Assembly (NCBI GenBank): GCA_032717465.1
Contig: CM064690.1
Coordinates: 15,465,175 to 15,529,174 of the forward strand
Length of the DNA: 64,000 nt
Source of the DNA: Coenobita brevimanus
Taxonomy: Eukaryota; Arthropoda; Malacostraca; Decapoda; Coenobitidae
Direction: 5' to 3'
Shown here: positions 1-12,250 of the stretch, in pieces
Numbering within the stretch: position 1 is the stretch's first letter
Layout of the letters: each line of letters begins with the position of its first letter
Made by a program: the position numbers and the translations under genes
The notes under the pieces: generated by a model
What the model was told of the DNA's origin: nothing
Database searches by the model: none
Seen by the model: the letters and a program-made list of their open reading frames with translations, nothing else

Positions 1-391
1 CTCCTCTTGCTTTCTCCCTTCAAACTCTGTCTCTTCGCTACTTCAATCATCATTGCTCCTCTGAACTGTCTGCTAGCATCCCTCCACCACTACTACGGGC
101 GCGTAACACCCGTCTAGCAACAAACTCTCGTCCATTTTCTGTCCAGCTCTCTAATGCAAGAGTTAACCGTTACTCCCAGTCCTTCATATGTGTAACAGGT
201 CAACTCTGGAACTGTCTTCTTCTGTCTGTGTTTCCTACTGCCTATGATTTCCAGTCTTTGAAACGCAGTGTGCCCAGGCATCTAGAAATGTGCGGATCTT
301 GAATTTTGGTGTTATCTTGTTTTTGTTTTTTCTTGGTGGGAGCAATTTGTGGGTTTCTGACCTTTGGTTCCTTCTTTCTTGCATAAAAAAA
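1..391 (+). mobile_element. 3' end of a Jockey-like LINE, cut by the window edge
   Basis: An open frame runs from the window edge to a TGA at 300-302. It translates to the last ~100 residues of the same reverse-transcriptase protein encoded at 50119-52041 on the other strand, sharing blocks such as [17 protein letters not shown] and GQLWNCL. The 3' UTR ends in CATAAAAAAAA near 391, like the tail of the 50-kb copy. The readable part has no frameshift. Because the 5' side lies outside the window, I cannot say whether the element is full length. The frame encodes only the C-terminal domain downstream of the polymerase core. Confidence 0.85.
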
Positions 392-419
392 ACAATTAAT
401 CCATTAACCATTACTAGTT

Positions 420-982
420 GTTTAAATCCTAGGTCCACTATCAGTAGTCACCTCGCCCTTCTGTCCTAGTTTCTGTAATCTACTGATACACTAAAGATAT
501 CTGTTCATTTAGCTCTATGACCACCAAACTCAACAACAATCACCAGATCCAATAACCAACCATTTATTCATCAGCCAGATCCAATAACCAACCATTTATT
601 CATCAGCCAGATCCAATAACCAACCATTTATTCATCAGCCATTACTTCTTTTGAATCCTGGCGTCACTAGCACCATTCACTTCACTAACCACATTAGCCT
701 TTCACAACCTGAGCCAACTATTTGATCGACTCATAATCACCACTCACTCCACTCCCTAACCATCACCACATTCGCCAAGAGTCACCAACCAATTAACTCT
801 AACTCACCATCCATTTACTGTGCAATCATCAACCATTCAATCCAGTAGCCATCACCATTCAAAAAGTTAATCCGCCTTAACTTGGCGCTGATTTCCCGTA
901 ACTCAGCATCAGAATAACAGTACATTACAGCCAAACATCCTTTCCGTTGTACTTCCTCGCGACTAGCATCATATTATAGTAT

Positions 983-1019
<37 letters not shown>

Positions 1020-1660
1020 AAAAAGAAAAAAAAAAAAGGCAGTTTTACGGCAGTACATTACATGCTATCTGCTGACTACTGTGCTTCTTCTTAACTAGCA
1101 TCATATTCTCTAGTTAATATCTTGCTACAGCTCAGCAATCAAGTGTAAAGATTGTAGTTTTAGGCCAGTCACCAACCAATTAATTCACCCCTCATCACCA
1201 TCAGCAACTAATTTACTCACAGGCCGTTACCATTCGTTTAAACCTTGGAGTTACCATCATGACCACAGACTTCGTTGATATCTTCTTCAACCAAATTCTA
1301 TAATAACTATTTCATCAATAAATCCACCAACAGTGGCCATCCATTTACCCCACACACCACCAACCAATTAACCCATCAACCGTCACTGTCTACCGAATCC
1401 TGGCGTCACTGTCGAAATTCACCTTGGCCTGCTACTCTAACATCGCCCGACCATTTCATCCGTCAATAACCACCAGCCAATTAACCCACTGTTGTCACAA
1501 ACCAATTTATTCACTAAAACCAATAAACCCACTAACAATTATGATCCAATTAATCCACGAACCATCACTATTCATTGAACCCACTAACCATCGTCAGTCA
1601 ATAAATCCATACACCATCACCATTGGTTTAAATCCTGGAGCCACTATCATCACTATCCTG
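420..1660. repeat. Degenerate CCA-rich tandem array
   Basis: About 1.2 kb of C/A-rich sequence is built from variations of phrases such as ACCAACCAATTAACTCATC and TTTAAATCCTGGCGTCACT. The second phrase recurs, diverged, near 418, 648, 1230, 1395 and 1625. A (CT)n run and an A-rich tract lie at 986-1038. Open frames here are by-products of the repeat; no gene is apparent. Confidence 0.6.
545..640. repeat. Three perfect copies of a 32-bp unit
   Basis: The unit beginning AGATCCAATAACCAACC occurs at 545, 577 and 609 with no differences. This marks a recent local expansion inside the older degenerate array. Confidence 0.9.
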
Positions 1661-2638
1661 GGCCAACAAAGCCCTGATACCGCGCTATCTCGTCCCATTG
1701 TCACTCGTTCATACCACCAAAATACGCGCTATAAAAACACCAGATAGGCTAAGGCGCCCAGGTTCGCTGTATCGGGGGGACGTAAGGGTGAATTCGGCGC
1801 GCACGAGTCAAGTGGTGCTCCAATGTTAAGATAAACTTGTTATAAATCAGTTGGTCCCGTGAGGAGATGGTCATTAGGCAGGCGGGCAGCGACGCAACGC
1901 ACGTAAGTCATTAAGTCCCTGTTTTAAGAATGGATATTGCGTTCCTGGAAATTCTGGAGGGCCGAGGTGTGGTTGTTTTAAACCGGTGAGTTTAGGAAGA
2001 TGTGATGTTACCTCTTGGCCTTTGAGAACCTCCATTACAATCATAACACAGCAAGTGCCGGTAGCGTGTCATGTTTTTCATGCTCTGTATTTGCTATTCA
2101 GACCACAGTTAATAGAAAAAAAAATACCTGTTCAATTTCCGTTCCTAACTTCCAAAGCCATCCAAAGATGATTTGTCGGCTTTCACGTATTTACAGGATC
2201 ATATGCATGGAAAATGTTGTGAATTTGGAACTCTTATGTAGCTTGTAATAAGGGCCGCCTGTACAAGGTCGAACCAGTCTGGTGAGTTCTCCTTTATCAT
2301 CAGTTGTACATATTGCTCTTAACTCAACATCATCATTAGCACTGTTGGTTCAAGTAATAAAGAGTCAAGGTCTAAGTCTCCTGCTGGAAAGAGAGTTTCA
2401 TAAGAAATTAAACGAAGGTACCCACTAAACAGTTTAATATAATCCCAAAGCTCTGTTATTTGATGAGGAACCTAAGTATTACATATTCAAGCAGAGAATG
2501 CATGATACATGGTAGGAACTGTGTGTATAGTGCCTGTGTGAGTATCAGTTCAAGCTGTGAAGCATCCCATCACCCTTACTCTTCACATACTAGAGTGATT
2601 TTATTGTGGATCGTTCGTCATGTATCGATATTTATGAC

Positions 2639-2641
<3 letters not shown>
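1661..2641. other. Unique sequence, no gene recognised
   Basis: The stretch 1740-1920 is richer in CpG than its surroundings (GCGCGCACGAG, GCGACGCAACGCACG) and contains ACGTAAGTC, a donor-like sequence. A non-coding first exon or promoter is conceivable, but no open frame or core promoter supports it. I see nothing else here. Confidence 0.3.

Positions 2642-2715
<74 letters not shown>
2642..2715. repeat. (GA)n microsatellite
   Basis: About 36 uninterrupted GA units. The Arg-Glu open frame across it is an artefact. Confidence 0.95.
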
Positions 2716-2717
<2 letters not shown>

Positions 2718-3177
2718 TAAATAAAAGATAAGATGACCTGGTGACGTATCGAGTGGACTTACGAGAAGCGATAAGAAATATATGACTGAAGTTCTTACGA
2801 TGTTATGTGGGCCGTATTCTTGTTGGATCAGGAGATTCGCAAAACTTCTTTTAGTGATTTACCTTGCACAATACAGCACAATCCTTTCAAGGCCGAGGAT
2901 GTCTCTTGCCTTCCATTTGTGCCACCATCAGTCGTAAGTGTATGAAAGTTTTTTTTTTTTTTCCCCCTCGAAAGGTTAACTTAAATATGGCTTTCATTAA
3001 CCCTTTCAGTTGAAGCGGAGTAGTGATTAACAGAGTCAAGAGGATGTCGTTCTGTCCATTAGTCATTTTCTACTTTACTGTCCTTCAGGAGAAAAATAGT
3101 GCCTGGAAGATTTTATTATGTCATTCAAAAGGGTCAACGAATGAGTAGTTACATGCAAACCAAAGGAAAGCTAACAG

Positions 3178-3595
3178 GTTGGGGGTGGCGATAGTGAACT
3201 AAAAACACACCTGCTTGCAGCCGAGAAATCCCCGGGTTCATACCCGGGGTCGATCACAAGCCTTCGGGTGAGCTTCAAATTTTACCCCAACCTGTTCGCA
3301 CCAACCACCGAATTAGGATCTGACTTTGTAAAGAAACGGTTGCATGCGATAGTCGGGAGGATTGCGTGTTGGGTACTTTCTTTGTCAGTTGTTACTGTTA
3401 TTGTGGCTCATATCCCATCTAACATGGACCTAATGGACTGCAGGCTGAAGCTGTCCTTCTCCTCCATTCCACCACCCTTCTTTCAGAGGTCTGGGAGTGA
3501 GTTGAGGAACGTTTTTATAACCGGCCAGCAGAGCCATCCGGTTCTACCGGTGTCACTGCGTGAAGGTGTCCCTCTCCAGCACTTTCCTTGTCATT
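3178..3595 (+). mobile_element. tRNA-derived SINE, family 2 (with head)
   Basis: The head at about 3182-3255 is tRNA-like: GGTGGCGATAGTGAACTA fits a decayed box A, and GGGTTCATACCCG at 3234-3246 is a good box B inside a CCCCG/CGGGG T-stem. The body continues to about 3595. Its second half (from about 3395, GTTGTTACTGTTATTGTGGC) aligns with 35906-36105, sharing GGACTGCAGGCTGA and GGTGTCACTG. Two loci sharing a body make a SINE family likely. No terminal A-tail or target duplication is clear. Confidence 0.55.
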
Positions 3596-4836
3596 AATTT
3601 TACGATTGTCTGTGTTTATGAGTGACCACTATCGCAAAAAACTGCCCGAGCATTTCGAATCAAGTTCCGACACTTGTTCCTTCTCCCGAAATTCACTTCC
3701 TTCGCAACAGTCAAATTCTTACTCAGGTAAGATGCCAATCGGGATCGTTTTTACCTGTACTGTAGCCTCGCCTTTATCCGTAACGTCGAGTTGATGAGGC
3801 CTTCAGAAGTGCAGGGGTTTCATACAGCCTTAACTAATGCCTTCGTTACTGGAGATATATCCAAAGTTGACTAAAATCATCTGGTGGAGGCAAGACACTA
3901 ATAAACACATCTATGGATTGAAGGGGTTACCGAAAATGGTTACTTGTTTAACGGCCGTGGGACTTATGATGTCGCTGGAGGCAAACTCAGTGTTCTGAGT
4001 CAAGAATAGATTTACACTCAATTTTCTCTTTTAACTCATGTTTGTTTTTGCAGGAAGGACAAGAATGAAGTACAGTCGCGTTTGTAAGTATGGATACTTA
4101 TCTACCCAGGTTGTTTGCTGTTGTGTAGACCGGTGTTACGATGTGCAGCTATTTCACCTGCTGCCTTGTGCATCGATCATCAGAGCACCGGCAAGTAGGT
4201 GAAACAGTTCCAGGTTTCACTAACAACGTATAGCACGGAGACATGTGCATCGCGCCTTATGAAAGAAGCTGTACTATCTTCCCATGTCTCGTGTTATTCT
4301 TGTAAAAACCGTTCTTATCTACGAGAGAATATCGAAACTTACTTTGGTTTTGCAGGAAGGACAAGGAAAATGGAATGCAGAATCATCCCATACTTTCGTT
4401 CCTCCTACAAAAATCAATCCTAAGTATGACAGGAAATTGATCATAGATTTGTTTGTGAACTCTGAACAGGAGTGTTGGGAGAGGACTGGAGAGGGTGATG
4501 GTGATGTTGGCCACGTGGAGGGTAAGGAGGGACTCACAGGACATTAATGTGGTCGGCACAGTAGACTCTGACTCATATTTCTTGCCAGTTTGTTTCTACA
4601 CATGACACTTTAACGATATCACACTTATATGGCTCACTCTTACCATAGCAAAATTGTCTTGTCGTAGCTGCAGTAAGTAGTAGATTTGTCTGGAGGACCA
4701 TAAGAGGGTTAAGGGTATTAGCACACTCAAACCCCTAGAACTCAACTGAATTAAAGCGTAAGAAATCTGCGCCAACCGAAGGATACAATTGTTACCATCG
4801 TGAGTTAATATTCTCATATTTACTGAACCTATGTAT

Positions 4837-4838
<2 letters not shown>
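3596..4838. other. Intergenic or intronic sequence, possible microexon
   Basis: No gene is recognised. A copy of the dispersed GACGATTTTATTCAG motif lies at 3861-3894 in reverse orientation. The phrase GCAGGAAGGACAAG occurs twice (about 4050 and 4355), each after a T-rich run. The first is followed 30 nt later by GTAAGT and so has the outline of a tiny exon, but nothing else supports it. Confidence 0.25.

Positions 4839-4910
<72 letters not shown>
4839..4910. repeat. (TA)n(GA)n compound microsatellite
   Basis: About 18 TA units pass directly into about 17 GA units. Confidence 0.95.
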
Positions 4911-4913
<3 letters not shown>

Positions 4914-5296
4914 GCTTAACCCTTTATTTCCATGGTCTGGTGTTTTTTCTGTGTATTCCTGCCGCCACCAGACGATGAAATGGTTGACTTTCCCAGCTCT
5001 AAGGTTCATATATTGTCTTCATTAATCCTTTCCTTGCAAGAGATTTTCTTCAAGTTAATCAAAGCATCTGGAGGCCGCATCGTAATAGTGATTAAATCAG
5101 CATATTTGCCTAGACGCGATGGAACAGGCAAACAACCCAAGACTATGGGGTGGGGCTGTGGGGTGGAAGAGAGTTGGACAAGCGTGTGAGGGGTGCTTCT
5201 CGTGCATCTGAATGACGTAACGACAAAGGCTGTCTGCCCCAGACACAATTATATTTCGAAATGTAAGCGGTCATTTGGTTTTTCCATGCATGCAGC

Positions 5297-5358
5297 TAGA
5301 CTCCCCCCCCCCCCTCTGCCTCTGTCTCTGTCTGTCTGTCTGTCTGTCTGTCTCTGTC

Positions 5359-5430
<72 letters not shown>
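5297..5430. repeat. C-run, (CTGT)n and (CT)n compound microsatellite
   Basis: A C12 run, interrupted CTGT units and a pure CT run follow one another. A (CA)18 array lies at 5620-5656. The region to 6150 otherwise shows no gene. Confidence 0.95.
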
Positions 5431-5433
<3 letters not shown>

Positions 5434-5617
5434 TATTTCATTGACAAGGAAACAAAATGCACCGGGCAAAATAGAGTATACACGATCCTTTTTGCTTAAC
5501 ACAAATTTATGTCCTCATATATTTTACATAAAATTCATTGTTAGTTTAGATGTTATAGACAGAATAAATAGATGAGGAAGAAGTGCTAACGAGAATACGG
5601 CTGATTATCAACACTTA

Positions 5618-5659
<42 letters not shown>

Positions 5660-6150
5660 AACCGAACAACTTTTGACGCAGTAACTGAAATCCGCTAATG
5701 ATGCCAAGTAACGGCTAACTGGACTTAACAACGGAATTTGTCCATTGGGGCGTTGGAAATATTGGACACAGGTGATTATTTGCAGAATCCGTCATCTAAA
5801 AAAAGCTGTGATGACTGATATCATACGTAAAGTATTAAAAAAAAAAGTGTTTAAAATGAAAGCACGCAGGGTCTAGGTTTATGAAGACAGGAGACAAAGA
5901 TTTGATTAATGTCACCTACTGCTATCAACCCACTGCACAACTGGTAATCTGTGTCAATGATTTGATATACAACATCGAGGTTTCTGCCGAAATATTAATG
6001 GAAATAAATATCGTGTGTCTAGTGAGGGTAATGGCTGCTTGATACAGTGTGCACTCATGAGCAGCGGTGTTGCCCCATTAAAAAAAACAAAAAAATGGGG
6101 GGGGGTGTATGGTACACTTTGAGAGTAGCTGCCTGACACATGGCAACGGT

Positions 6151-6466
6151 TTATTATTATTATTATTATTATTATTCATTATTATTATTATTATTATTAT
6201 TATTACTCACTCAAAAGCCGCCTTCGGCGGCCTCCGCTCCATGTCAAAAGGCCAGAAATGAGTCATAACCAGGGAACCGGTGGCCTGATTGGACTGGAAA
6301 TTGTTTTAATCTTCAAGTTAGAGCATTTAAACTGTACGTTGCTATGACAAAAATTGCGCTACGTTGCGCCGTTTTTGCTGTGTTACGGTAACAAACAAAC
6401 CAACAATCATAACGAAATCGGATCATTATAATATAGTTTATTATTATTGTTATAATAATAATAATG

Positions 6467-6499
<33 letters not shown>

Positions 6500-6510
6500 T
6501 TTATTATTGC

Positions 6511-6546
<36 letters not shown>
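6151..6546. repeat. Dispersed repeat G enclosed by (ATT)n arrays
   Basis: A ~220-bp segment (6206-6428) is bounded by TTA arrays at 6151-6205 and ATT arrays at 6430-6546. It begins ACTCACTCAAAA, followed by a perfect hairpin GCCGCC-TTC-GGCGGC at 6217-6231. A diverged copy lies in opposite orientation at 35121-35349, sharing CATTTCTGGC, GTTACGGTAAC and ATCGGATCATTAT-type blocks. A non-autonomous transposon end with a 3' hairpin (Helitron-like) is one possible reading, but it is not shown. Confidence 0.55.
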
Positions 6547-6547
<1 letters not shown>

Positions 6548-6678
6548 TAGGTAAATCTACTTTAATATGTACAGCATTCGTAAAATCTTCACAAGAACAC
6601 TCGTACTATGTTCCACATATAGGCTATATTACTCGTCTTACAATATACATGTACATTATTTCCATGCATACGTTTAGC

Positions 6679-6683
<5 letters not shown>

Positions 6684-6717
<34 letters not shown>
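6684..6717. repeat. (CA)n microsatellite
   Basis: About 17 CA units lie just upstream of repeat F. Confidence 0.95.
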
Positions 6718-6783
6718 CTGGCTACTTCCTGGGCCACTCCCGTGGGTATGGTTCGAGCAGGATATATTTCAATCTGTCTATAG

Positions 6784-8008
6784 CCAGACGCCATAATCCC
6801 GTAAAGGGTGGCCACTTTTCTTTAAGCTATGGTCCATCTATTTTATGAAGAGCGTTTGGGCGTTGTCCCTCTTGGGGAGTCCCCGTCCCACAGTGTTGCC
6901 ATACTTTGTACTGGGCAACTTAATCGGATTAGAATAAAGGCACTAATGACAACTCTCCCTCCCAGACACCACTCTCCTCTCTCCCTGTCTCTCTCTCTGC
7001 ATATAAAAATTGCACTTTTTATAGATTTATATCTATAAAAAGTCTATACACTTGTATGAATTTTTATAATTTGAGGAAAAGCCTCCAGACTGACTGTCTG
7101 TCTGTCTTGTTGCGCTCTTATTCATTCCCTTTCTCCATGACCTTTCCTCCTAATCTCTGTTTCTGTCTGTCTGTCTCTAACATTATTTTTTATTATGACT
7201 GACTTTCTCCTCAAAGTGTGAGGTTTATTTGTGGTTTATAATTTCGATTTATTTTCCACACCACCTTTGAGGTCCTCTGTTTGCCTTCTCTTTTAAAAAA
7301 TACTTATTTACGTTGTAAATAAGTTCTTTTTCTCTACTGTGGAGCACACGAGAGCGAGTAGCAGGAGTAAGAGCATCCATCTCAGGTGGCGGCCAGAGTG
7401 GAAATGACCTGGATTAATACGGTCACTCTACCCTTACAAACGTGGCAACGTTGGAAAGCAACTCTGCCAAGTGTTGTAGTATTTATAAAAAGTAATTGTT
7501 ATTAAAAGAAAAAAAAATGGCATTTTTAACACTATATAGCCTTATTAAAGAATTACACGTGTATTTACTGTAAATAAACTTCATTTAGAAGTAGTAAATT
7601 GCTGACATGAGACAGGGAGGTGTACACGTTTGGCAAGAGGCGGCCTAGGAAATTCCCAAGAGGGACAACGCCCAAACGCTCTTCATAAAATAGACGGACC
7701 ATAGTTGTTTTACGGGGAGGGGCACTAACCCATCGCCAACCTATTTGCTGACACGTAGGGAACACGCATGGGTTGCTTATATGGTTACCACCCAGCGTTG
7801 AAATTGGTTTCCACGCTTACATGAACCCACTAGCTTGTCACCCAATGTAAAACCACCCGAAAAGGAAAGAAGAATAATAAAAAGCAACAGGAAAAACGGG
7901 AAAAAAAGGAAGAAAGGTCAGGCACAGGAGAAGAATGATAAAAATAAAGGAAGAAGTAGGGAGCATTATATCAAGTGAGTGGATGATTGTCACCACCACC
8001 TACCACCT
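6784..8008 (-). mobile_element. Repeat F copy, split by an inserted element
   Basis: Segments 6784-6829 and 7702-8008 together align along their length with 19666-20022. Shared blocks include CAGACGCCATAATCCCGTAA, TTTTACGGGGAGGGGCACTA, TATGGTTACCACCCAGCGTTG (interrupted) and CTTGTCAC. On the minus strand the family ends in GGCGTCTGGC followed by a tetranucleotide tail, so I read it as a retroposon whose 3' end is at the left. There is no coding capacity. Confidence 0.7.
6830..7701. mobile_element. 872-bp TIR element inserted in repeat F
   Basis: The ends TGGTCCATCTATTTTATGAA (left) and the complementary right end match at 49 of 50 positions over 6827-6876 versus 7655-7704. A weaker match continues further inward. 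TA flanks both ends, and excising the element restores the continuity of repeat F as seen at 19.7 kb. TA targeting and long terminal inverted repeats fit the Tc1/mariner superfamily. The interior has no transposase frame, so it is non-autonomous. It contains two perfect internal palindromes (7014-7043 and 7302-7324). Confidence 0.75.
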
Positions 8009-8263
8009 GGGATATATTTGAATAACATTTTGTTTCCTGTAACTATACGCCGTTCCCCCTCGTACCCCCTCCACTACACCACTGCTCCTGAGGTCGAGGG
8101 AATGCACTGTGCACATCTACACACACGACACACCTTACGTACGGGCATATATTTATTTACATGCAAACTTATGCAGACAAATACACACATATAATCATTT
8201 CTACCATTTACATAGACTACACACATGCATATTCCATAGATTTGGTTGCAAACTTACATTGTT

Positions 8264-8299
<36 letters not shown>

Positions 8300-8763
8300 A
8301 CTCAACCACGTTCTACTGTATGCGTCATGATTTTGGTATTTTTTTCTTGTGTTTTTCTTAGTCACCGTTTTATGTCTAATCTTCTTTTTCATTATCCATC
8401 TTCATCCACGTATTTCCTGTGGGTCCGCATCTCTGAGCTATAGTATGGAGAGGCTTTCTCGTGGGTAACACCACGTAGTTTGTGTAACCGCCGCCAGGGG
8501 CCCAGGGCGGCGCTGATGTTTATCTACACCACAGACGCCCACGCGTTTTGAAATCAGCCGATGAATTCGGAAAATATAGTGCCATGATTCATTGCTTAGC
8601 TTATGTAAGCAACAGCGAAACAGAAACAGCAAGCTAAGAACTGCTATCCAATTGCATTACCATGATGGAGGCGACGAGTGGTGGTGTTTCAATGTGGCGG
8701 CCAAAGTTACACGCTCGCTGCGGAGATAGCCTCCATATTATAGAGCTCAGTGGTCAGCATATA

Positions 8764-8765
<2 letters not shown>
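8009..8765. other. No gene recognised; (CA)n at 8268-8299
   Basis: Apart from a (CA)16 array I see unique sequence only. A GC-richer patch near 8490-8540 (CCGCCGCCAGGGGCCC) is not coding on either strand. Confidence 0.5.

Positions 8766-8808
<43 letters not shown>
8766..8808. repeat. (GA)n microsatellite
   Basis: About 21 GA units. Confidence 0.95.
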
Positions 8809-9097
8809 CATAGGGGAGGAAGGGGGGTATAGACTAGGTGAGAGAACCTTCGTGCCTGCGCATAATTATTGTCGTCAACCTCTTGCGTCTTTGTCACCCG
8901 TAATTCTAAACTTATGCTGTTTACATCTATTTCGTTTTTTTTTTTTTTCGTTCGACTTTGCCTTTTTCCATTCGACGGGAACTTCAATATTTTATTATTG
9001 ATGTCTTCGCTGCTGTAATGCTTTTGTGTACTTTATCAGACCCGCGACTCGCGAATCAAGAGCTGGTGTTATGTTTTGATAGGTTTCGTTTTGATAG

Positions 9098-9098
<1 letters not shown>

Positions 9099-9138
<40 letters not shown>
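9099..9138. repeat. (GT)n microsatellite
   Basis: About 19 GT units. From here to 9656 no gene is recognised. Confidence 0.95.
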
Positions 9139-9141
<3 letters not shown>

Positions 9142-9656
9142 TTAATATAATTCTTGGTGTTACCAGACGGCTGTTATTTAGGTAACGTGAAGGCCTCGGT
9201 AGTGAAGGGGTACATGAGGGCAACACCACACTCCTCTACTCCTAAAATTCCTTCCGAAACTGAATTAAGTCTTGTGGGGATACCAAGAATATAACCAACG
9301 ACGTTCTCAACCTGAATAGGTTAATTCTAGCCTACTTAGTCTCATTTAGTTTCGTTTGGTTTTGTGTATAGCCGTGCAGTTTATCGATGTGCGTGTATGG
9401 GCCGTATTGTTGTTAGCACAGGAAATATCCTAACACATCGTCCTTTATATATATTTTGCACATTTCACCTGGATATGTTCTTGTACGTTACTGATGTGTA
9501 CTTCGTCCATATAGGGAAAGCACAGGTAACACAGCAGAAAATATTTAGTTATAAAATACAAAATGAACCGCAAAGGACTAGGTGCTACGACGTTCCCTGT
9601 GCCAACTACAACGCGACAGTTTGTTAACGTTTGTCTGTACGTGTGTGCATCGTTAG

Positions 9657-10225
9657 GTCTCTCTCTCTCTCTCTCTCTCTCTCAGTATGCTATTAACTTT
9701 ATTCTCTCCACTTCCTCTTCAACCCTTTATTTTCCCTCACACCTTCCGTCATCAACCTTGATTCTCTGTGTCTGTCACTCTGTCCGTCCGTCTGCCTGTC
9801 TGTATGTCTCAGTTCTCAATGTTCGTCCTTAGCGTGGCCTGCTCAGGCGGGGCCGCTGCAAGTGTAGTTGTGGTGGTACAGGTATTAGTGAGTGTGGTGC
9901 TCATTAGTGGGGCAATTAGATGGTCGGTGTGTGTGTGCGGCGTGGCTTGTGGTGGCGCACACTCTCCTGGATCCTGTCTTATTATCACCCTCTTTGTCTG
10001 CGCCGGGATATTTGAGGCGGTTATAAGGGTGTTTAGTACCAAGGGGCCTCTGGTGGACGCAAGGTATGTCGGGATATTCATGAGATGCACAGCTGAATCA
10101 GCAAGTCCGTGGCAAAGTTGGTGGTACGGTGTGTGGGATTGGGCAGCAGTTGTGAAAGTCTGTAAATTATAATACAACCTGCAGAACGCCATGAAAAAAA
10201 AAAAAAAAAAGAGAGAGAGAGAGAC
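9657..10225. other. CT and GT-rich low-complexity stretch ending in poly(A)
   Basis: (CT)n at 9657-9683 is followed by GT-biased sequence (9830-10040). An A18 run at 10193-10210 passes into (GA)n. Open frames of 134 and 144 codons overlap on opposite strands, but their composition (Val/Cys on one, Thr on the other) is that of GT-rich DNA. The A-run could be the tail of a retroposon, but no head or second copy was found. Confidence 0.35.
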
Positions 10226-10543
10226 ACTCCTAGTACAGATCAATGATCTTTAGCTTTCCTTTTGTATCTACTGTACAAACGCTACTTCTCTAGCAGGAAC
10301 TTTCAAGCTAAATTGCACAATAAATGAGCCTTGCCCTTCATTACTCCATCGTTTTTGATAACTTATTCCACCGATCTTTATATACCGAATTAATATGAGC
10401 TATAACGCATATCATATACGTTATACTGAATGCATGTGTTCAATATATCTCTTATCCTATCACTGGTATTGGTGTACGTGTTTTATTATGGCTTACGCTA
10501 GACACATTCACGCAGCAGTATTGCTAGAAATTACTCACTGGTC

Positions 10544-10545
<2 letters not shown>

Positions 10546-10578
<33 letters not shown>
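10546..10578. repeat. (GT)n microsatellite
   Basis: About 16 GT units. From here to 11408 I find no gene; 10680-10820 is purine-rich. Confidence 0.95.
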
Positions 10579-11404
10579 TTATGAATTACTTCAGTAAATC
10601 GAATGTTCTGTATTTTCTTTGAGCTGTATGGCTCATGAGAGTGATTATGATTGAAGTGTTCTGTTTTATGTCTCTGGAAGGAATCGGAAGACGGGTGATG
10701 ACTGGATAAATGGATATGGAAGAGGGAAAGAGAATGGCTGGATGTGAGTACAGGAAATCGGACAAGGTGACAGTGAGAATGGTGAAGAAAGGCTTGAAGA
10801 AGAAGGAGGAGTAAGAGGAGGAGGAAGGCTACAGTTCTGCCTATCGACTACAGGAGGGTCACTGTAACTTTGTGTCTGCGCTCTTTATTACAGCGGCAGT
10901 GAGCCATATTCTCGAGAAGTGGCTAAAGAAATTTCCTACCAAATTCTTCCACAACGATACTATTGCTCGTTACAACTTTTATATTTTCTGGTATGTTACT
11001 GAAAATGTACAGTCGACATCAAAAGTCCTGTCTCCTCTCCCGTTTTTTCTCTCCGGATATTGAAATTTAGTGTTGAGTCCAAATCAACCTGCACCGACCT
11101 TTGTTTGGCTACATAATAGTGTCATCAGTGTCAGTTGCTTAGGTTTCTCCACATTGGTTGTCAATGGTCATGGAAGGAAGAGCAAGAGAAGCGACAGGAC
11201 TTCTGATGCTGACTGTACACACTAACACATACACAACAAACAAGTGGATGTTATGGCGTGTTATGCAAAATCAGGTGTAAAGGACGAGGAGCTAAGGAGG
11301 TATTATAGCCTTTGTCATACGTTCCTGTAACACACACTGGTCTTATGTTCTGTTTTATTACGATTTATCTTTTTTTGTGATGGGTGATTATTGCCACATG
11401 TATT

Positions 11405-11573
<169 letters not shown>

Positions 11574-11807
11574 ACTGGGGTATAAGATAAAATTCCAAAT
11601 TTTCAACGCCAGGCCAAAAGAAAAGAAAAGATGATAGAACTGTGGAAGAGGGGAGGAGAAACAAGAAGTGAAGGAAAAACTGAGAGAGGGAGAGGGAGAA
11701 AAAGCGGAAGGTGAACGTGAGAAGAGGAAGAAGAGATAAAAGAGGGAAACTGATGTACAGGAAACCTAAGTCGAGGCGTGAGAGGAGAAAGACAGGAAAG
11801 AAATACT

Positions 11808-11866
<59 letters not shown>

Positions 11867-12250
11867 CAGAAACTGAAGAAAGAGAGAAAGAGAGAGGGGT
11901 GAGGAAAAGAAGAAAATTGAAAGCCTGGGGGAAAGAACAAGAAGTGTATTGAAGAGAATGAGAAAGAAAAGAGGAGGTGAGGGGAAAAGGAGAGTGTGGG
12001 AAGAGAAGAGGGAAGAAAAAAGAAATAGAAGGAAAATAAAAGGGTAAAAGATGGGACGAGGGAGAAAGGGAATAAAATGGGTGTTAACAGTTTGCTCATT
12101 GGAAAATAAAGATGATGGTGTGGTATGGGGAGAAGGTAAGCGGCCAGTGGGGTGAGAAAGGTGAGAGATGTATTGCGAAGAAGGCAGGAAGGGGACAGGG
12201 AAGTAGGTTGGTGAGGCAGGAAGGGGACAGGGAAGTAGGTTGGTGAGGAT
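11574..12250. repeat. Long purine-rich tract with embedded (CA)n
   Basis: The plus strand is dominated by A and G (GGGAGAGGGAGAAAAAG-type runs), with (CA)n and (TA)n at 11811-11868. A 32-bp unit beginning AGGCAGGAAGGGGACAGG is duplicated head to tail at 12182-12245. The 177- and 226-codon minus-strand frames are Phe/Leu/Ser/Pro low complexity from this bias and are not called as genes. Confidence 0.8.

Noticed and set aside
9768..10243. Overlapping 134- and 144-codon frames on opposite strands
   Set aside because: Composition follows GT-rich DNA; no domain, no splice or start support. The A-run end suggests a repeat at most.
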